Source of the DNA: Rhea pennata
Lineage: Eukaryota; Chordata; Aves; Rheiformes; Rheidae
Length of the DNA: 64,000 bases
Direction of reading: 5' to 3'
Assembly (NCBI RefSeq): GCF_028389875.1
Contig: NC_084678.1
Coordinates: 13,050,899 to 13,114,898, forward strand
How positions within the stretch are numbered: position 1 is the stretch's first letter; every line of letters starts with the position of its first letter. The notes beneath the pieces were generated by a model that was not told the origin of the DNA, ran no database searches, and was given only the letters and a program-made list of their open reading frames with translations. Positions 23,959-36,299 of this stretch are shown here, piece by piece. A program made the position numbers and the translations under genes.

Positions 23959-26529
23959 AAGTAATTCAGTACAAGTGTGCTGCAGAAATTACAGACAGTG
24001 CCTAGAAATATTCTCTGAAACAGAAAATGCTGAGACATCTTCTGGTAGCTGTTAGTGTATTTTTGGTTTATTTTAACCCAATAATCTTCTCTGTCAGTTT
24101 ACTATGCCTCTGTTAAAGGATATTTAGTTCGTCTTTATTAAAAACTTTAAGCATTGTTCACTTGAGCTTCCCCCCCCTCCCAATCAGTTTTGGACACTGA
24201 TTTCTATTTCTCCAATCACAAGCTTCAGGCTGGACGAATGAAGCGAACAGAGTATTGTACAGAAGAAAACAGAGGAGGGGAAGATGCTATACATCCAAAG
24301 GCAAATGAAGCTACTGTCCTTTCTTCCCACCATTGATGCCTTTCACTTTCCCCAGGCTCTCTTCTGTGGGACTGGCTGGTGGGATAATCACTAGCCTGCT
24401 CTTCCATACGGACAGTACTCAGCATGTCACTTGAAACAAGGATGTTGAGTTTATAGTGGTCTTATGCTTGTCCCAGTTCTTGGTAGTCCATGCAAGAACT
24501 GCCATCTCCCCTGAACCACTGCAGATCTTGGTGGGTGTTGTCAATGATTAGTTAGTCCCCCTGTTGTCTACCCTATCTTGTCTCTGGGTGTTTGTCTGCT
24601 GCTCTGTTCTGTAGTGCACTTTCCACAGCTGCAGTACATCAGCTTTTTTTTTAAAGAATAAGATAATGTACAATTAAGAACCCTTACTGCCAAGGAGAAG
24701 CTTCTTAACAAGTCATCTCCTTTTTATTTTAACAAATACTCTCTTAGAACCTCTTTTTCTGCAATTTCTTTATTCCAGGGTCACAGCTTTGTTTAGAGCC
24801 TACTCCCATCCATCCTGGATTTCTTCAGTAGAAAATTGGGACCTAGTTAGCTTTTTGTCAATGTTGGGTTTTTCTGTTCTTTCTATTATCTTATCTGAGA
24901 GCTAGCTCAGTAAAAGGGAATAAGTGCTTAATTTTCTTTCTGCTTTTAGACTACAAATCCTCAATATCTCCACGCTGCTATTTCCTTACCATTGATTTCT
25001 AAATTCAATGGTACCTGACTTGCTACCACTGAAGTTTTCTTGGTAACTCTGTGTTTTTTCCTACACGTGTCCAAGGCTGTCCAGATCTTGACAGTTCCAA
25101 TATGGTGATGTTTTTCTTGTGGCACACTGCAAACACTGTTCCAGGTGGGTCATATTCTTTCTAAATGAGCAAATGTCTTAATTGACATTTTCTGTGGTTT
25201 CCAAACTATGTATTATTGCTTGAACTAAAATGTAATCCCACTGAGAGATTTCAAGTCTAAGCTTCACTGGGCTTCTAGAAGATTTTTATTTGCATAGACA
25301 AATAAGTTTGCCTGCATGCTGTATTTACGTTTTGAAGGTGCATCTTTAGAAACCAGTTGAAAAGACTAATATTCTCTACTGTATTTTTTTCTCACTAAAT
25401 ATAATTTTCATCCAGACATTTGTATCAATGTAAGGCTTAAACTGGCGAACATGTCATAAAACAATTAAAACATTTCATTACATCGAGACAAGAATGCCCA
25501 GTTCTCTGCCACTCTGCTCACTACAGTATATAATCTGTTTTATCAGTCTTCACCTCAGATTTGTTAGCTTTTGTCATTTTAAAATAATCATTGAGAGAGA
25601 GTAAAGCTTTAAGTTGGACAACATGTCTCCAATCCAACAGAATCATGTATTCGCTTGAAACTTTCTTGGAGAAATGAAGAGGATTCGTATTTAACTTCTG
25701 CAGACTTGCAGGTGTCACTGAACTCCTTCGTGGTTGGAGGTGTAAGATGATGTGAGGGCCATTTACTTAAGTCCTCCTTTGCCACAGAAAAATGTGAGGA
25801 AATAAAGGAGAATCTATTAGGGTATACTACAAGCCTTAGCATCACAGGTGCCTTCTTGCAAATTTAAAGCCCTTAGGACAAAAAGACAAGCCTCAAAAAT
25901 ACCAGAGTACCTTAGAATGGCTGGAGAAGTAATCAAGGGAACTGATTTAGACCCCGTGCAACAGCATGGAAGCTGGTAGATAAAATGAGAGGCCCAAATG
26001 GAAAAGCTGAGAATAGGAAAGTCTGTGCTCTTAAAGACAAACCCTGTGACCAACAGACAGGTTATATAGTTCTCTGTAATCCTAAACCCTAAATTCATTA
26101 ATATTTGGAACAGGTCTAACTCTGCAATTGTCTTTCATTAGAGAATTAGGATTTTATCTATATGGTACTGGAAGATGTTGGAGGACACCCATTGAACTTT
26201 GTTCAGAATGGAAAGCATTGAATAACCTGACAGATGTATACATGTGGTTTTGAATTCATGCTCAAGACCAAGGAAGGTTGCCTCTTGAAGAGCCTGGAGT
26301 GTATAGGAGCCAAGCACTTAGAATAAGGGTACAGTTCTCAGAACAGGTGGTTTTGCCTGAGTGAGTGACAAGAATGGTAATATCAGACTGGTGTGTTGAA
26401 AGAACGTGCTTAAGAAGTGAGAATTGGTATTGTGCAAATGTTTGTCAGTAAAATACCTAGCTGCATCTTTTTTGCCTTTCCTTCTAGGCTTCTGATCATT
26501 GTTAGCTTTATTATTTACAACATTATATA

Positions 26530-26580
26530 TGGAATTCTTACAGAATATGGAATATAGAATTCTTATAGAAGAATATATAC
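26530..26580. repeat. Imperfect ~24-bp tandem duplication
   Basis: GGAATTCTTACAGAATATGG is followed about 24 bp later by AGAATTCTTATAGAAGAATA. Both copies carry the palindrome GAATTC and an A/T-rich tail. The copies have diverged, so the duplication is not recent. Confidence 0.55.
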
Positions 26581-26961
26581 GAATCTTTTGTTTTATAGAA
26601 TTGCTGTGTGGTGATCCATGATGATGAAATTTTATCCTGAATATTAGAAAGCTCTTGTTTAGTCTTCAGACTGAGAATAATTTTTTAATATTATTTAATA
26701 TTAGTAAATAGTTAATTTATTCCAGAAGAATTCTGAGATTTTGAATGGTTACTCATATAATATGATTGACTTGTTCAACAGCTAACTATTAAACTTAAAC
26801 CTGCATTGTTTCAAAGTCTTTTGTAGTTGTGGGATGTCTGCTGTTTTTCAGATTTGGAGTTCGTAGTTTGATCCCATATTCTTCTCATTGCTCTTTGCAC
26901 TTCCTGGCGCATCTACTCTAAGATGTCATTTCATTCAGGCATTCCTTCTAATAGGCAGGAC

Positions 26962-26980
26962 TTTTTTTTTTTTTTTTTTT
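26962..26980 (+). repeat. Poly-T(19) tract
   Basis: Nineteen consecutive T. Reading the minus strand, the A run could be the tail of a retrotransposed copy, but no recognisable mRNA or LINE sequence precedes it. It is likely length-variable. Confidence 0.95.
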
Positions 26981-28385
26981 ATGCCAGAAACAGGAAGACT
27001 GTTCCAATTTTTACAGTTTCAAGTGAAAGGCCCTGAACCAATTTCAAGCCTTGCCTGCAGCATCACAATGTTAATGTTTTCTAGTGTCCAATTCATGATT
27101 CACACGCTACATTCCAATGAATAGCCTTGTCCAGGGTAGTATGCCCAGCTAGAAAATGATTACAGCCAAAGTCCTGAACAAGGCACTGGGCAAGAACTGA
27201 TTCTGAGCAAGAATAGCTCTTTGTGTGCTTGGAGTCTAACACATGTTGGAGTACAGAAATGAGTAGTGTCTTATTCTTTCATGCTGGAGGCCTGCATGAT
27301 GCTATAGGAGCCACAGAGTTTCATGAGAGAAGTGGGATTCTTCCACGGCTGAAGTGCTAAAGCTGTGGTTTTGAGATGGGACAGATTCCTGCCAACTGCC
27401 AGTGGGAGGAAACTTGAGAGTACGTGAAAAAACTTACACCTGTGGGGGCAGTTCATTTCAGTAGAGCTTTCCTGTGAAGATGCTGCAAGAACAGCACATG
27501 TATTGGTCATTAAGATTTTGTCTATTGCATTATTAGATGAGATTTTTATTTCTTAACTTTACGTTCCATCTACATCCCACCGTGCATAAAGAAAATCCAG
27601 CTCTGTCAATTCAGGCACTGACATTTCCTGGGTATGCTTATGTCAAGTTACGTCAGCGCGAGTATCAGCCAAACTCCTTGGGTTTTAGTGAAGGAGGTCC
27701 AAATCCTGCCCCTGTTTTCCAGCTGGGCCTTTCTACTTCTCAAGTGGAAGTGACATTCTTGTACCTCTAAAACTTCCAATACATTTCTGTTCTTCTGCTC
27801 TTCCAGTAAGGATCTGTTTTTTGACACTTCAGCAGGTTGTGGCTCTAGTAACAGTAGCCTGAGATAGAGCTTCTCACTTTTGATAGTTCCTGGCTTTGTC
27901 TCTATTTTCTAGATATCATCTGATCTAGTTGAAGTAGAAGTTGTAATTGATCCTGTAAGTTATAAGCAGGAATAATTCTCAAACGAAAGAAAATTCTTAA
28001 GCAAATTCTTGTATGTCTCCAGTTGTCCTCTGTGCATATCTGTGGATCAGGCAGATCGACAACAGTGCCTCAATAATGCTATGCAAGATCTCCATTAGAT
28101 ACTACTTTTAGTGGTTTGTCCGCAAAAAGGAGTGGATGCAGAGGATGAAACACAAGGATTCTACCTTCTGGATGTACTGTTTTAAAAAGTTAGTTCTGAA
28201 CATATTTTAAGATAATTTTTCAATGGAAAATAACTGACTGAACTTACTATGGTAGTGTTCCAGTGAACTAGATGTGATATAAAGTTCACATTTGCATTTC
28301 TTTTTATAGCTCCCAGGGTGTAATCTTAAAGGGTTTTTAATAGGTGCCAAATGTTCTCAATATCTGTCAAGGTCAATTATAGATG

Positions 28386-28388
<3 letters not shown>

Positions 28389-28422
<34 letters not shown>
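28389..28422 (+). repeat. Poly-T(34) tract
   Basis: Thirty-four consecutive T, the longest homopolymer in the window. On the minus strand it is a poly-A following the sequence at 28423-28700. I saw no AATAAA signal just before the A run and no known transcript in the flank, so a processed pseudogene or LINE tail is unproven. Length is uncertain in any assembly. Confidence 0.95.
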
Positions 28423-28423
<1 letters not shown>

Positions 28424-30427
28424 GTATGGAGCAGGAAACATGAAGCATCTTATTGGAATTCTTCCTAGAAAGTTTGAACTTAGCAGATGTGTGAGTTTTG
28501 CATATGTCTTGGTAAAAATGCTAAGTCTGAAGCTCAGCAAATTACTATGCTGGCCATTTACTGAAAATTCTAGCTGTGCTGGTTCTGCAGGCAAAGATAC
28601 AAGATTGAAAGATTTCCACTCCTGCCAAACAGAGATCTCTTGGTACATAGCTGTTCTCAAGAGAGAGGAGCTGTGCTGTTACAATCTGCCTGCAGTCTCA
28701 GGAACGTAGTGTGGTGGCAATTCGCACTGAGTTAAGGTAGAACAACCCAAAACTTGAATGTAAAAAGTGTTCCTTTTGTTTCCAGATATAAGCCATGAGA
28801 GCAATATTGTATAAAAATTAGACTTTCAATTTTTGTTATTACCTGTTTCTAAAATTTAACACACACTCTTAACTAATTACAGAAAATACAGAAGCAAAGA
28901 TTATCTTTGCAGATGAAGTACTCTTCTCAGTTTGTACTTGCTATTCTTTTTGTGTATCTTTTCTTGACAAAAGAGGATTTTAAGACAGTTTTCTTTGATT
29001 GCCTTCCCTTTATTAACTTGTTTCTGCTCTTTTATAATTCCAGATGATTTCTGACATAAAAGCCCTAGTCCTAACGTGAATGTATTTTTACGGGACTGAT
29101 ACTATGATTGTCTCTAAGTTTTGGCAGACCTGTATGTATACCTTAGTACATGTCAAATGTTCCTGCTTTTTTATAAGTAGGGCCAGACATGCATTTTTTC
29201 TAAAATATCAGCAATGACTTTTAAAAATATTTCAGTCTTAATGACACACATAACTTGAACAAATGAAGGAGGAATACAGTAATGCTAGAATTAAAAAAAA
29301 TGTGAAGAAGTTCTTCATAAATTTGCTCTTTCTCTGTTAAATAGTATGCATTAATTATAAATTCAAATGTAAATTTGGATTTTCTTTCTCCCTTCCCCCT
29401 CAAAATACATTGTTTTGAGAAAACCATCTAATACTTAAAAGTGCTACAGTGAAAATACTGAACATATTAGCCAAAATTGAGAAATTGAACAAAATATGAG
29501 TACTGTAATAAAAGAAGGAACTTTATCAAATGCATGATTGCATTGGCAGATCTTCTGAACAGACATTTTGTCAGCCTGGCAAAATGTAACTTCCTTTGAT
29601 CAGAAAACTATTTTCCCTCCAGCCTCTGAAGCTTTGCTTCAAGATTGGAACAGAAAAAGAAATCTGGGGACTTGTTTCATGACTTCAGAAAAAGCTGACT
29701 TGTTACAGTAACCCACGGAGATCTTATATGTCCATGGCATAGCATTAGAGGTAGAAACACACTTGGATTATAATCTGAAGACGACATTCACTGATGCGGA
29801 AGGATTTTGGATCTGGCTTTATCACCCAGCAAGAAGGGAAGTAGGGAGGAATGTGGTGGGAAATGTAACAGGTAGAAGGTGAGGGAGGGGGTGTGGGTTT
29901 CTTTGTGAGGGCCAAGGAAGTCTTTGCAGGGAGGATGCTATGAAGGACCATGGCAAAAGGAGCAAAAGGCTGTATATCACTGCTTTGGTGAAGTACAACT
30001 CATAAAGACAGAATGCCCAAGGACTATAGCAACTGGTGCATCTTCCGTAAGAGAAAGTGGTGGTTACTTCTTCACCCCAAACTACCTTTCAGTTCCTTGA
30101 ATAGATAGGCTCTCTTGCTTTCTGTGTTTCCTCCAGAACAAATAAATTATGCTTGAAAAAAATTAATTCGGTGTTAAAAACACTGTTTGCTCATCCTCCC
30201 CCCATTTTATCACATTGTACAAGTATTTTAAAGGATAACTGGGTACTAACCTTGAATGTTTAGTGTTAGGCCAAACTTCTGTTCACTGTTTACCAAAATA
30301 GTAGGGCCACTGTGTAACAGTGAGAGTATAATTAAGTGTCAACATAAGTCACTGATATTTTAACAGGAGACTATAATTCATAATAAAGCTGACTGGAGGT
30401 TTTAAGGGTAGCTAAAGTTATTACAGC

Positions 30428-30442
30428 AGCGCCCTCAAGTGC
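30428..30442 (-). promoter_or_regulatory. CTCF-like motif, minus orientation
   Basis: On the minus strand GCACTTGAGGGCGCT matches the CTCF core at 13 of 15 positions (differences at positions 1 and 6). It faces the plus-strand motif at 23944, making a convergent pair about 6.5 kb apart. Confidence 0.4.
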
Positions 30443-33400
30443 TAGTACAATTTAAAGATCTCATAGTGTCTCTCCTACACTTCACTTTGGATTTATTTGC
30501 TGGTACTTGATTCTTCCACATGTTTAGGCCAGTAAGAGCATATAAGTTATTTATTTTAGAGTAATGCTTGAGTGTTCACAGAAATCTGTGAAATTACTTA
30601 AATTAATAACAGCATGAAGGGAAATGTGGTCGGTTTGGGGTTTCTTTTTAAATTATTCTGTGGAAAGGATGCTTTTATCAATTTTTTTTGGAAGTAATGG
30701 TAATAGGAGTCCCAAATATGAGAGCTTTCTTCAAACAGGTCAGTGCTGGGCCAGATTCAGTGGGATGCTGGTTTGTAGCTTGGGATGCTCAGTGCCAGCA
30801 CAACCAAGGGTGTGAGGCAAGCACTCATAGCCCTGTCTTTATCTAGGCTGTGGGCAAAACAGAACAGAATCATCCTTGGTGTGACTAATTGCCTTAAAAA
30901 AAGAATTTGTCTGGACTTAGGCATGTTATAGGCTCTCACTTTGCACTGGCATAGGCATGTGTGGTGGGGTGTTGCCTTTTAACCGGCTTTGGTATAAATA
31001 GCTGACGGTATAAATTGTGTGGACATAAATAGGGCAGTATGAAGCACTACTGCATGTAACTGTATTCTGTTAAGGTGTTACATTATCTTGCCAATACCGG
31101 CATTATTACAGCTGTACAGGGAGCCCCAAGCCTTTTCCCTGGGCTGTGGTTTTGCTAGTAGAATTCCTTTTCTCCTTGTCATTAGAAGTTACATGGCTGC
31201 AGTAGGGAGCCCTGGTTACAAGCTCCCTCTTGAACTTCTGAGTAACAAAGCCACAGTCATTTCCAAAATTGCAGCATCTATTTTAGCTGTCTGATAATGC
31301 TGGCTGTGTGATTTCCTTCATTCTCTAGAATCCCTTTTTGTTAAACTCTCTACCTCTTGTCTCCAAGCACCTATGATCAAAGCAGGTCAAGTCTTTTTGT
31401 TCAAAAGCAAAGGCAGAATTACTGAGTGATACCAGTGTGTCTTTAGAAGTGAATTTAGCTCCAGAGTGCAACTCTACAGAGGTAATGCGATCACAGCACC
31501 TAATAATTACCTGGATCCACACAATGAATATTTGAGACATTGCTGAGAGCAGAAGACATCATTTTTGTAACATTCCCATTGTAAAAATATGCCCTTTCCT
31601 CCTAATTAAGTGTGAGTTTTGTAAAGATACTTCAAAGTATCCTTGCATATACTATTCAAATGTGTATTTTGTCTCTCCAGGTCTAAAGGGATTAGCAATT
31701 GCGATAGTGATAGCAATCTGTGGAATGAAGAATTGCAACATTTGGGCCATACCCACTCTTAATATTTGAGTTTTGAATGAGTATTTCTAGAATAAAAGAG
31801 GAAGAAAATAAGAGGTCAGAGGGAAAAGAATTGAGAAATCATTCAACTGTTTGAGTTATGAGAAAAATAAAATAGTGATCACATATTTAAAAAAAAAAAT
31901 ACTAAAAGGTCAGTGGCTGTGCAGAGATCCAATAGCCTGGGACCACTCAGAGCTTTTTTTGGCCATTTAAACAAGGAAGTTTTAGAACCCTTTAGCCCAA
32001 GTTCTGCTCTCCACTACAGGTGCAGTTTTCCTTAACTGCATTGCTAGGTGACCTCAGGCTGGTTTTGATTTGTGCAAAGAGAAACGACTGCTTTCCTTTC
32101 ACTGGAAATGTTACCACACTGGAGCACTGCTATGAAGGATTTGGTTACTAAATACAGTTCCTATTTTGGCTGCTTAGGTGTTCCCTCGTACAGGCTATAG
32201 GAAAACGCTTCTAATTACTACAGGTTGATTTTTACTTTTTTCCTCCTCTCCTACCTCTCCCTCTGCCCCTGCCCTGGGACAGTTTATGAATTTTCATATG
32301 GATTTGACCGTCTCCTCCAATAGCAAAGTTCTTGCACCATTTTTGAGCAGAAGGGCTACTTCTTTATTTTGCCTTGTGTGTGACATTATTTAGTAATTGA
32401 AACATGTATCTCAAGGGAAGAATATCTAGGTTTCCTGGGTACATTGTGAGACATTATTCCTTAGGTTTTCGGACCAAAAAACAAGGGTAATGTTTGAAAG
32501 AGTGGGTGTTACATGCCTGTAAGTAGGCATATAAGATACTAAGTTTTGAATTCCTAGTCTTTAATTGTATTTTTTTTCCCACAGCATAGCTTATTTTTCA
32601 GTATAGAATAGTTCTATCTACATGTACAGCTTTTTTTTTTCTGTTTTTATCTTATTCCACTTTCATCCATTTAAGAAGCAACATAATTCCATTCCAGAAT
32701 GAATTATCTCAGAATAAATATGGCCTCCTATAAAGAAGGCCTTTTGCTGCTATCACATCCTGTTTGCTTCATGGGGACCAGTTGGTTCATCTTTGTAGCC
32801 TGCAAGCTCTGGGATTGTTTGAACTGGATGTCATCCTGCTATTCGAATTCTGGTGTGCAGTTAAATGCACCACTGGGGTAGCAGCTTCATATACTTTGAG
32901 TTCTTAATTCTGCCCTGTAATCATACATTAGCACAGCTGGAGATGCTAGATTTCTATTCTTTTTTTGAATATTAATGTGCAGCCCCATCTTAACAGGAGA
33001 CACTAGAGTATGACTTTGGGGAGTAACAATAGCAAATTTAAAGGGGCTCTCCCAGAACATGGCTTAACGTCACGCATCAGTAAGGAGCTTTGGCAGAACT
33101 ATGAAAGTGCTGCAGGGCAGAAACAGTCTCCAAGAACAGCTTCCAGTGTGGATGCATATTATTAGGAGCTGCAGTATATACATAGGAGATGTGTACGCTC
33201 CCTTTTCTTCTCCACTTCCCTTCGTCTGCCCCATTCGAGTTCGATATTTGCAAGACACTGAGGTTATCTCTACAACACAACTCTTTAATGTACCTAACTC
33301 CAAGCTCTTGATTACAGAGATGGTCATGACACCTGTGTGAGGGAGCCATTGCAGTTCTGGTGCAGAGGACATACACTAGCAAACACCACGCTTTGTTTTA

Positions 33401-35690
33401 CAGTGACTGCTTGTATTGTTTCTTCGTTCTTGCACCTGCTCTGCCATGGGTCTCCAAAAAAAAGTGTCTTTTTTTTTTTTTATTATTGAATACTTGGCAA
33501 ACCTCCCAGAGAAACAGGACCAAGGAGTTTTCTGCTAGAAGAATCAGGGGGGCTAAAGCTGCCAAGAACTAGGGGGGGTTCAGTTTGAGAGCGGAAGAGA
33601 GGGAGAAAGAGGAGGGGCAAAAGAAGTGAACTAGCAGAGGAAAAGATTGTGATGGGATTTACAAGCATATATGGCTGACAAACAGTTCATCCAAGTGTTA
33701 GGAAACAGATGAAAATGGAAGAAAACTTGCTTGAGGCTGAGTCTGAGGAGGGAACTGGGAAGCAAAAAGGACTGTCCTCTGGCTCCAGCTGTGTTGTACA
33801 TCTGCAAAGGGTAATTATTTGCGGCTCAACTGGGAGGAGGGGAAAAAAAAAAGAGTTCTTTGAGGTGTAACTCTCCTAATGCTAATATAAATTTTCATAA
33901 CATTAGTGCACAAGCATTTATTCATTTCTCCAGTGAAGTTGCACTTTTTTGTCTCGGTTTTCTTCTGCCTTTGCAACTCAAAGTGTAGTGCTTCCTTGAC
34001 CAATTTAGGCCTCTTGCAGAGATTTCCACTCCCTGCCTTTTTAGAAAGGTCTCCAAATCTCCCAGGCCTTGGGACAAACTCCCTCTTGTTTTGGCAGATA
34101 TTTTGCAAAGCACAGCAAGCACTACAGGACAGGTTGCTCAGTAGCAGCTTTGAAATACTTACATTTTTCTCTGTCTTCTGAGTGCGTATTTGACTGTCGT
34201 TCTGCAGCTACTCAATGTAGAGCTAAGCGGTTCCTTTTTTTTGCCCAAATACACAATCACAGTTTAATAAGACAGAGAGGATAATCTGGATTTCCTGCAA
34301 TCACAGGAACAAGCACAACACTGATAGCAATGTGGCAATGAAGTTTTCACTTTCTTGTGTAAAGCAGCTTCTCCAAGAAATATATTTCCAGCACTATCAC
34401 AGCATTTTCTTCATATTAATAACTTTCCATAATCATGGGTTTTGGCACTTTAGCTTCTAGCCTTTTTCACAGCATCTAAAAAACAGCATTGATTGCTAAC
34501 ATCTGATCAGTGATGCATTCCTATGAGAGGAATCACAGGAAGTGATTACTGTGAAGACCACAGCTCTGCCTGTATGAGACACCTGAAAAGTATGGGAAAT
34601 GAGTGGAAATCTGTATATTACACGAAAAATCCATAATGCCTGCAACAGACGTGCTGAACACAGCTACAAGCAAAATCTGACAAGATTGCTGCACATCTAT
34701 TTTAGCAACACGAAGAATTTTGAAAAGGATCGATACACATAAGAAATACTTTGTTCCTATGTAAACAAAGCAATGCGAGTGTAGCAGTGGTATAATCATG
34801 GAGGGGAAATACAGCCTGAAAACTCTTGTGCATACAGGACATAAGATGCTGTGATTTATCAACTGAGCAACCTAAATAAAGAAGAATAGCAGAAAAACAA
34901 CTGAAACTGGGCTATGAAGAAGTATAAATTTAGGTAGTAATGTTGCTAACTGTTACAATCAAGTTTTCTTCAGGTCCCACCACAATTATCACTTTTTCTC
35001 AAAGCTACAATTCGTGCAATACTGAGCAAGCACTGAGAACTGCTATGATTCCAAACAAACCAGATTTTCTGGCTCTTATGACTACTGAGAAAAACGTTTA
35101 AAGTGTACCCAAAAGGTAAAAGAATGCAAATTTACCAGAAGGCAAATTTTCCTTAAAGTGTCATAATTTGGGGAGGGTTTGACCCCTTGTTTTTCAGCAG
35201 CTAGGACTAGCATATCTTACTCAAAAATACTGTCGTGTTTTCTAATGTTTTAGTATGCTATAATTGTTTGTTACCACTGCTCAGTGATGCATAACTCGTA
35301 TCATACTGCCTTTGAACTGGAATTCTCTTGAGTCTGTAAAATGAGAGAAATATGAGGAAACCTGTGCTTCAGAGAAGGGGAAGTCTAAGCTCTGAAGAGC
35401 ACTGATACTACATTGGAAGTTTAATTAGTTTAACACCCATTTTCTCAAACAGGGAAGGTGGCTTCCACTTGGAAGGGAGTTGTGCCTAGCCTGTGTGCCC
35501 TCTCATTTAGCCCTGGAGCTGCTTACACTGCACATACAGTTGACGATTCCCTCACAGGTACTAATGGAAACTTTTACCATGAGATACACAAGACATTAGC
35601 AACAGTGAAGGGATAAATCCCACACCTTTAAAATTTCCTGTGTAAATAATTATTGAGAACATATTTTCAAAAGCTGAATTTGTTTCTTTG
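30443..35690. other. Ordinary intron, no gene recognised
   Basis: Mixed AT-rich intron with small purine- or pyrimidine-rich patches (for example 33580-33620). No repeat family, RNA gene or convincing exon is seen. Confidence 0.5.
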
Positions 35691-35706
35691 CCAGTCCTGG
35701 CACTGC

Positions 35707-36051
35707 TTCTAGAATGATTTCTAGAGTTAATTCTAGAATAATTTGTAGTGTGAGCTCTGGGTCCCCCTCATCTCTGAACCCAGCAATGGCTTCAGAAACG
35801 TGTCTTGAGCCAATGCAGGAGACATTTCTGGAAAGGCTTCTAGAGGTATCTCTAAAATCAATTCTAAAATTGCTTCCAGCAGTATGCACCTGAAGCTATT
35901 CTGAGGTCGTTTCTAGAATAACTTCCATGATTGCTCCTAAGGGCAATTCTAGAGTCGCTCCCAGACCTGCCTCTGGAGTGAACTCTGGAATACATATTTT
36001 TGATCATTTATAGAGCCAGCACTAGAGCTGCCTGTAGACTCCGTTCATTGC
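35707..36051. repeat. Degenerate 12-bp tandem repeat (about 28 units)
   Basis: TTCTAGARTNAY-like units recur with near-constant 12-bp spacing. Clear units begin at 35707, 35719, 35731, 35743, 35755, 35791, 35838, 35850, 35862, 35874, 35887, 35899, 35911, 35923, 35935, 35947, 35959, 35971, 35983, 36008, 36020, 36032 and 36044. Phase slips by only one base at a few points. The unit core TCTAGA is palindromic. Because 12 is a multiple of three, frames stay open: the minus-strand frame shows a four-residue pattern (ELTLQIILELTLEIILE). I do not recognise the family. Divergence between units says the array is old. Confidence 0.85.
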
Positions 36052-36299
36052 TGTATGCCACTGGCATGTTCCTGCTCTGTGTTAAAGCTGCAGTCTGGTC
36101 TTGGATCACCTCTGCTTTCAGTGGTGCCTCTGCTTTGCAGTCATTTTGTCCTGCCTCCCCTGGAAGCAGCAGTCGTTTGAATGTGTGTTTTGTGGAAATA
36201 GAGTTGTCTGAGCCCTTTAAGTGCGAGATGAGCTCAGGTAAAAGGAACGCAAAGAGCTCCTTTCATCAGCCAGGGCCCCGCCAGCGGCTTCGGGGCATG

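Larger units (their letters stand above)
23959..30427. other. Ordinary intron between two CTCF-like motifs
   Basis: AT-rich intron with two long T runs and an imperfect 24-bp duplication, both listed separately. No credible exon or transposon is recognised. Confidence 0.5.
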
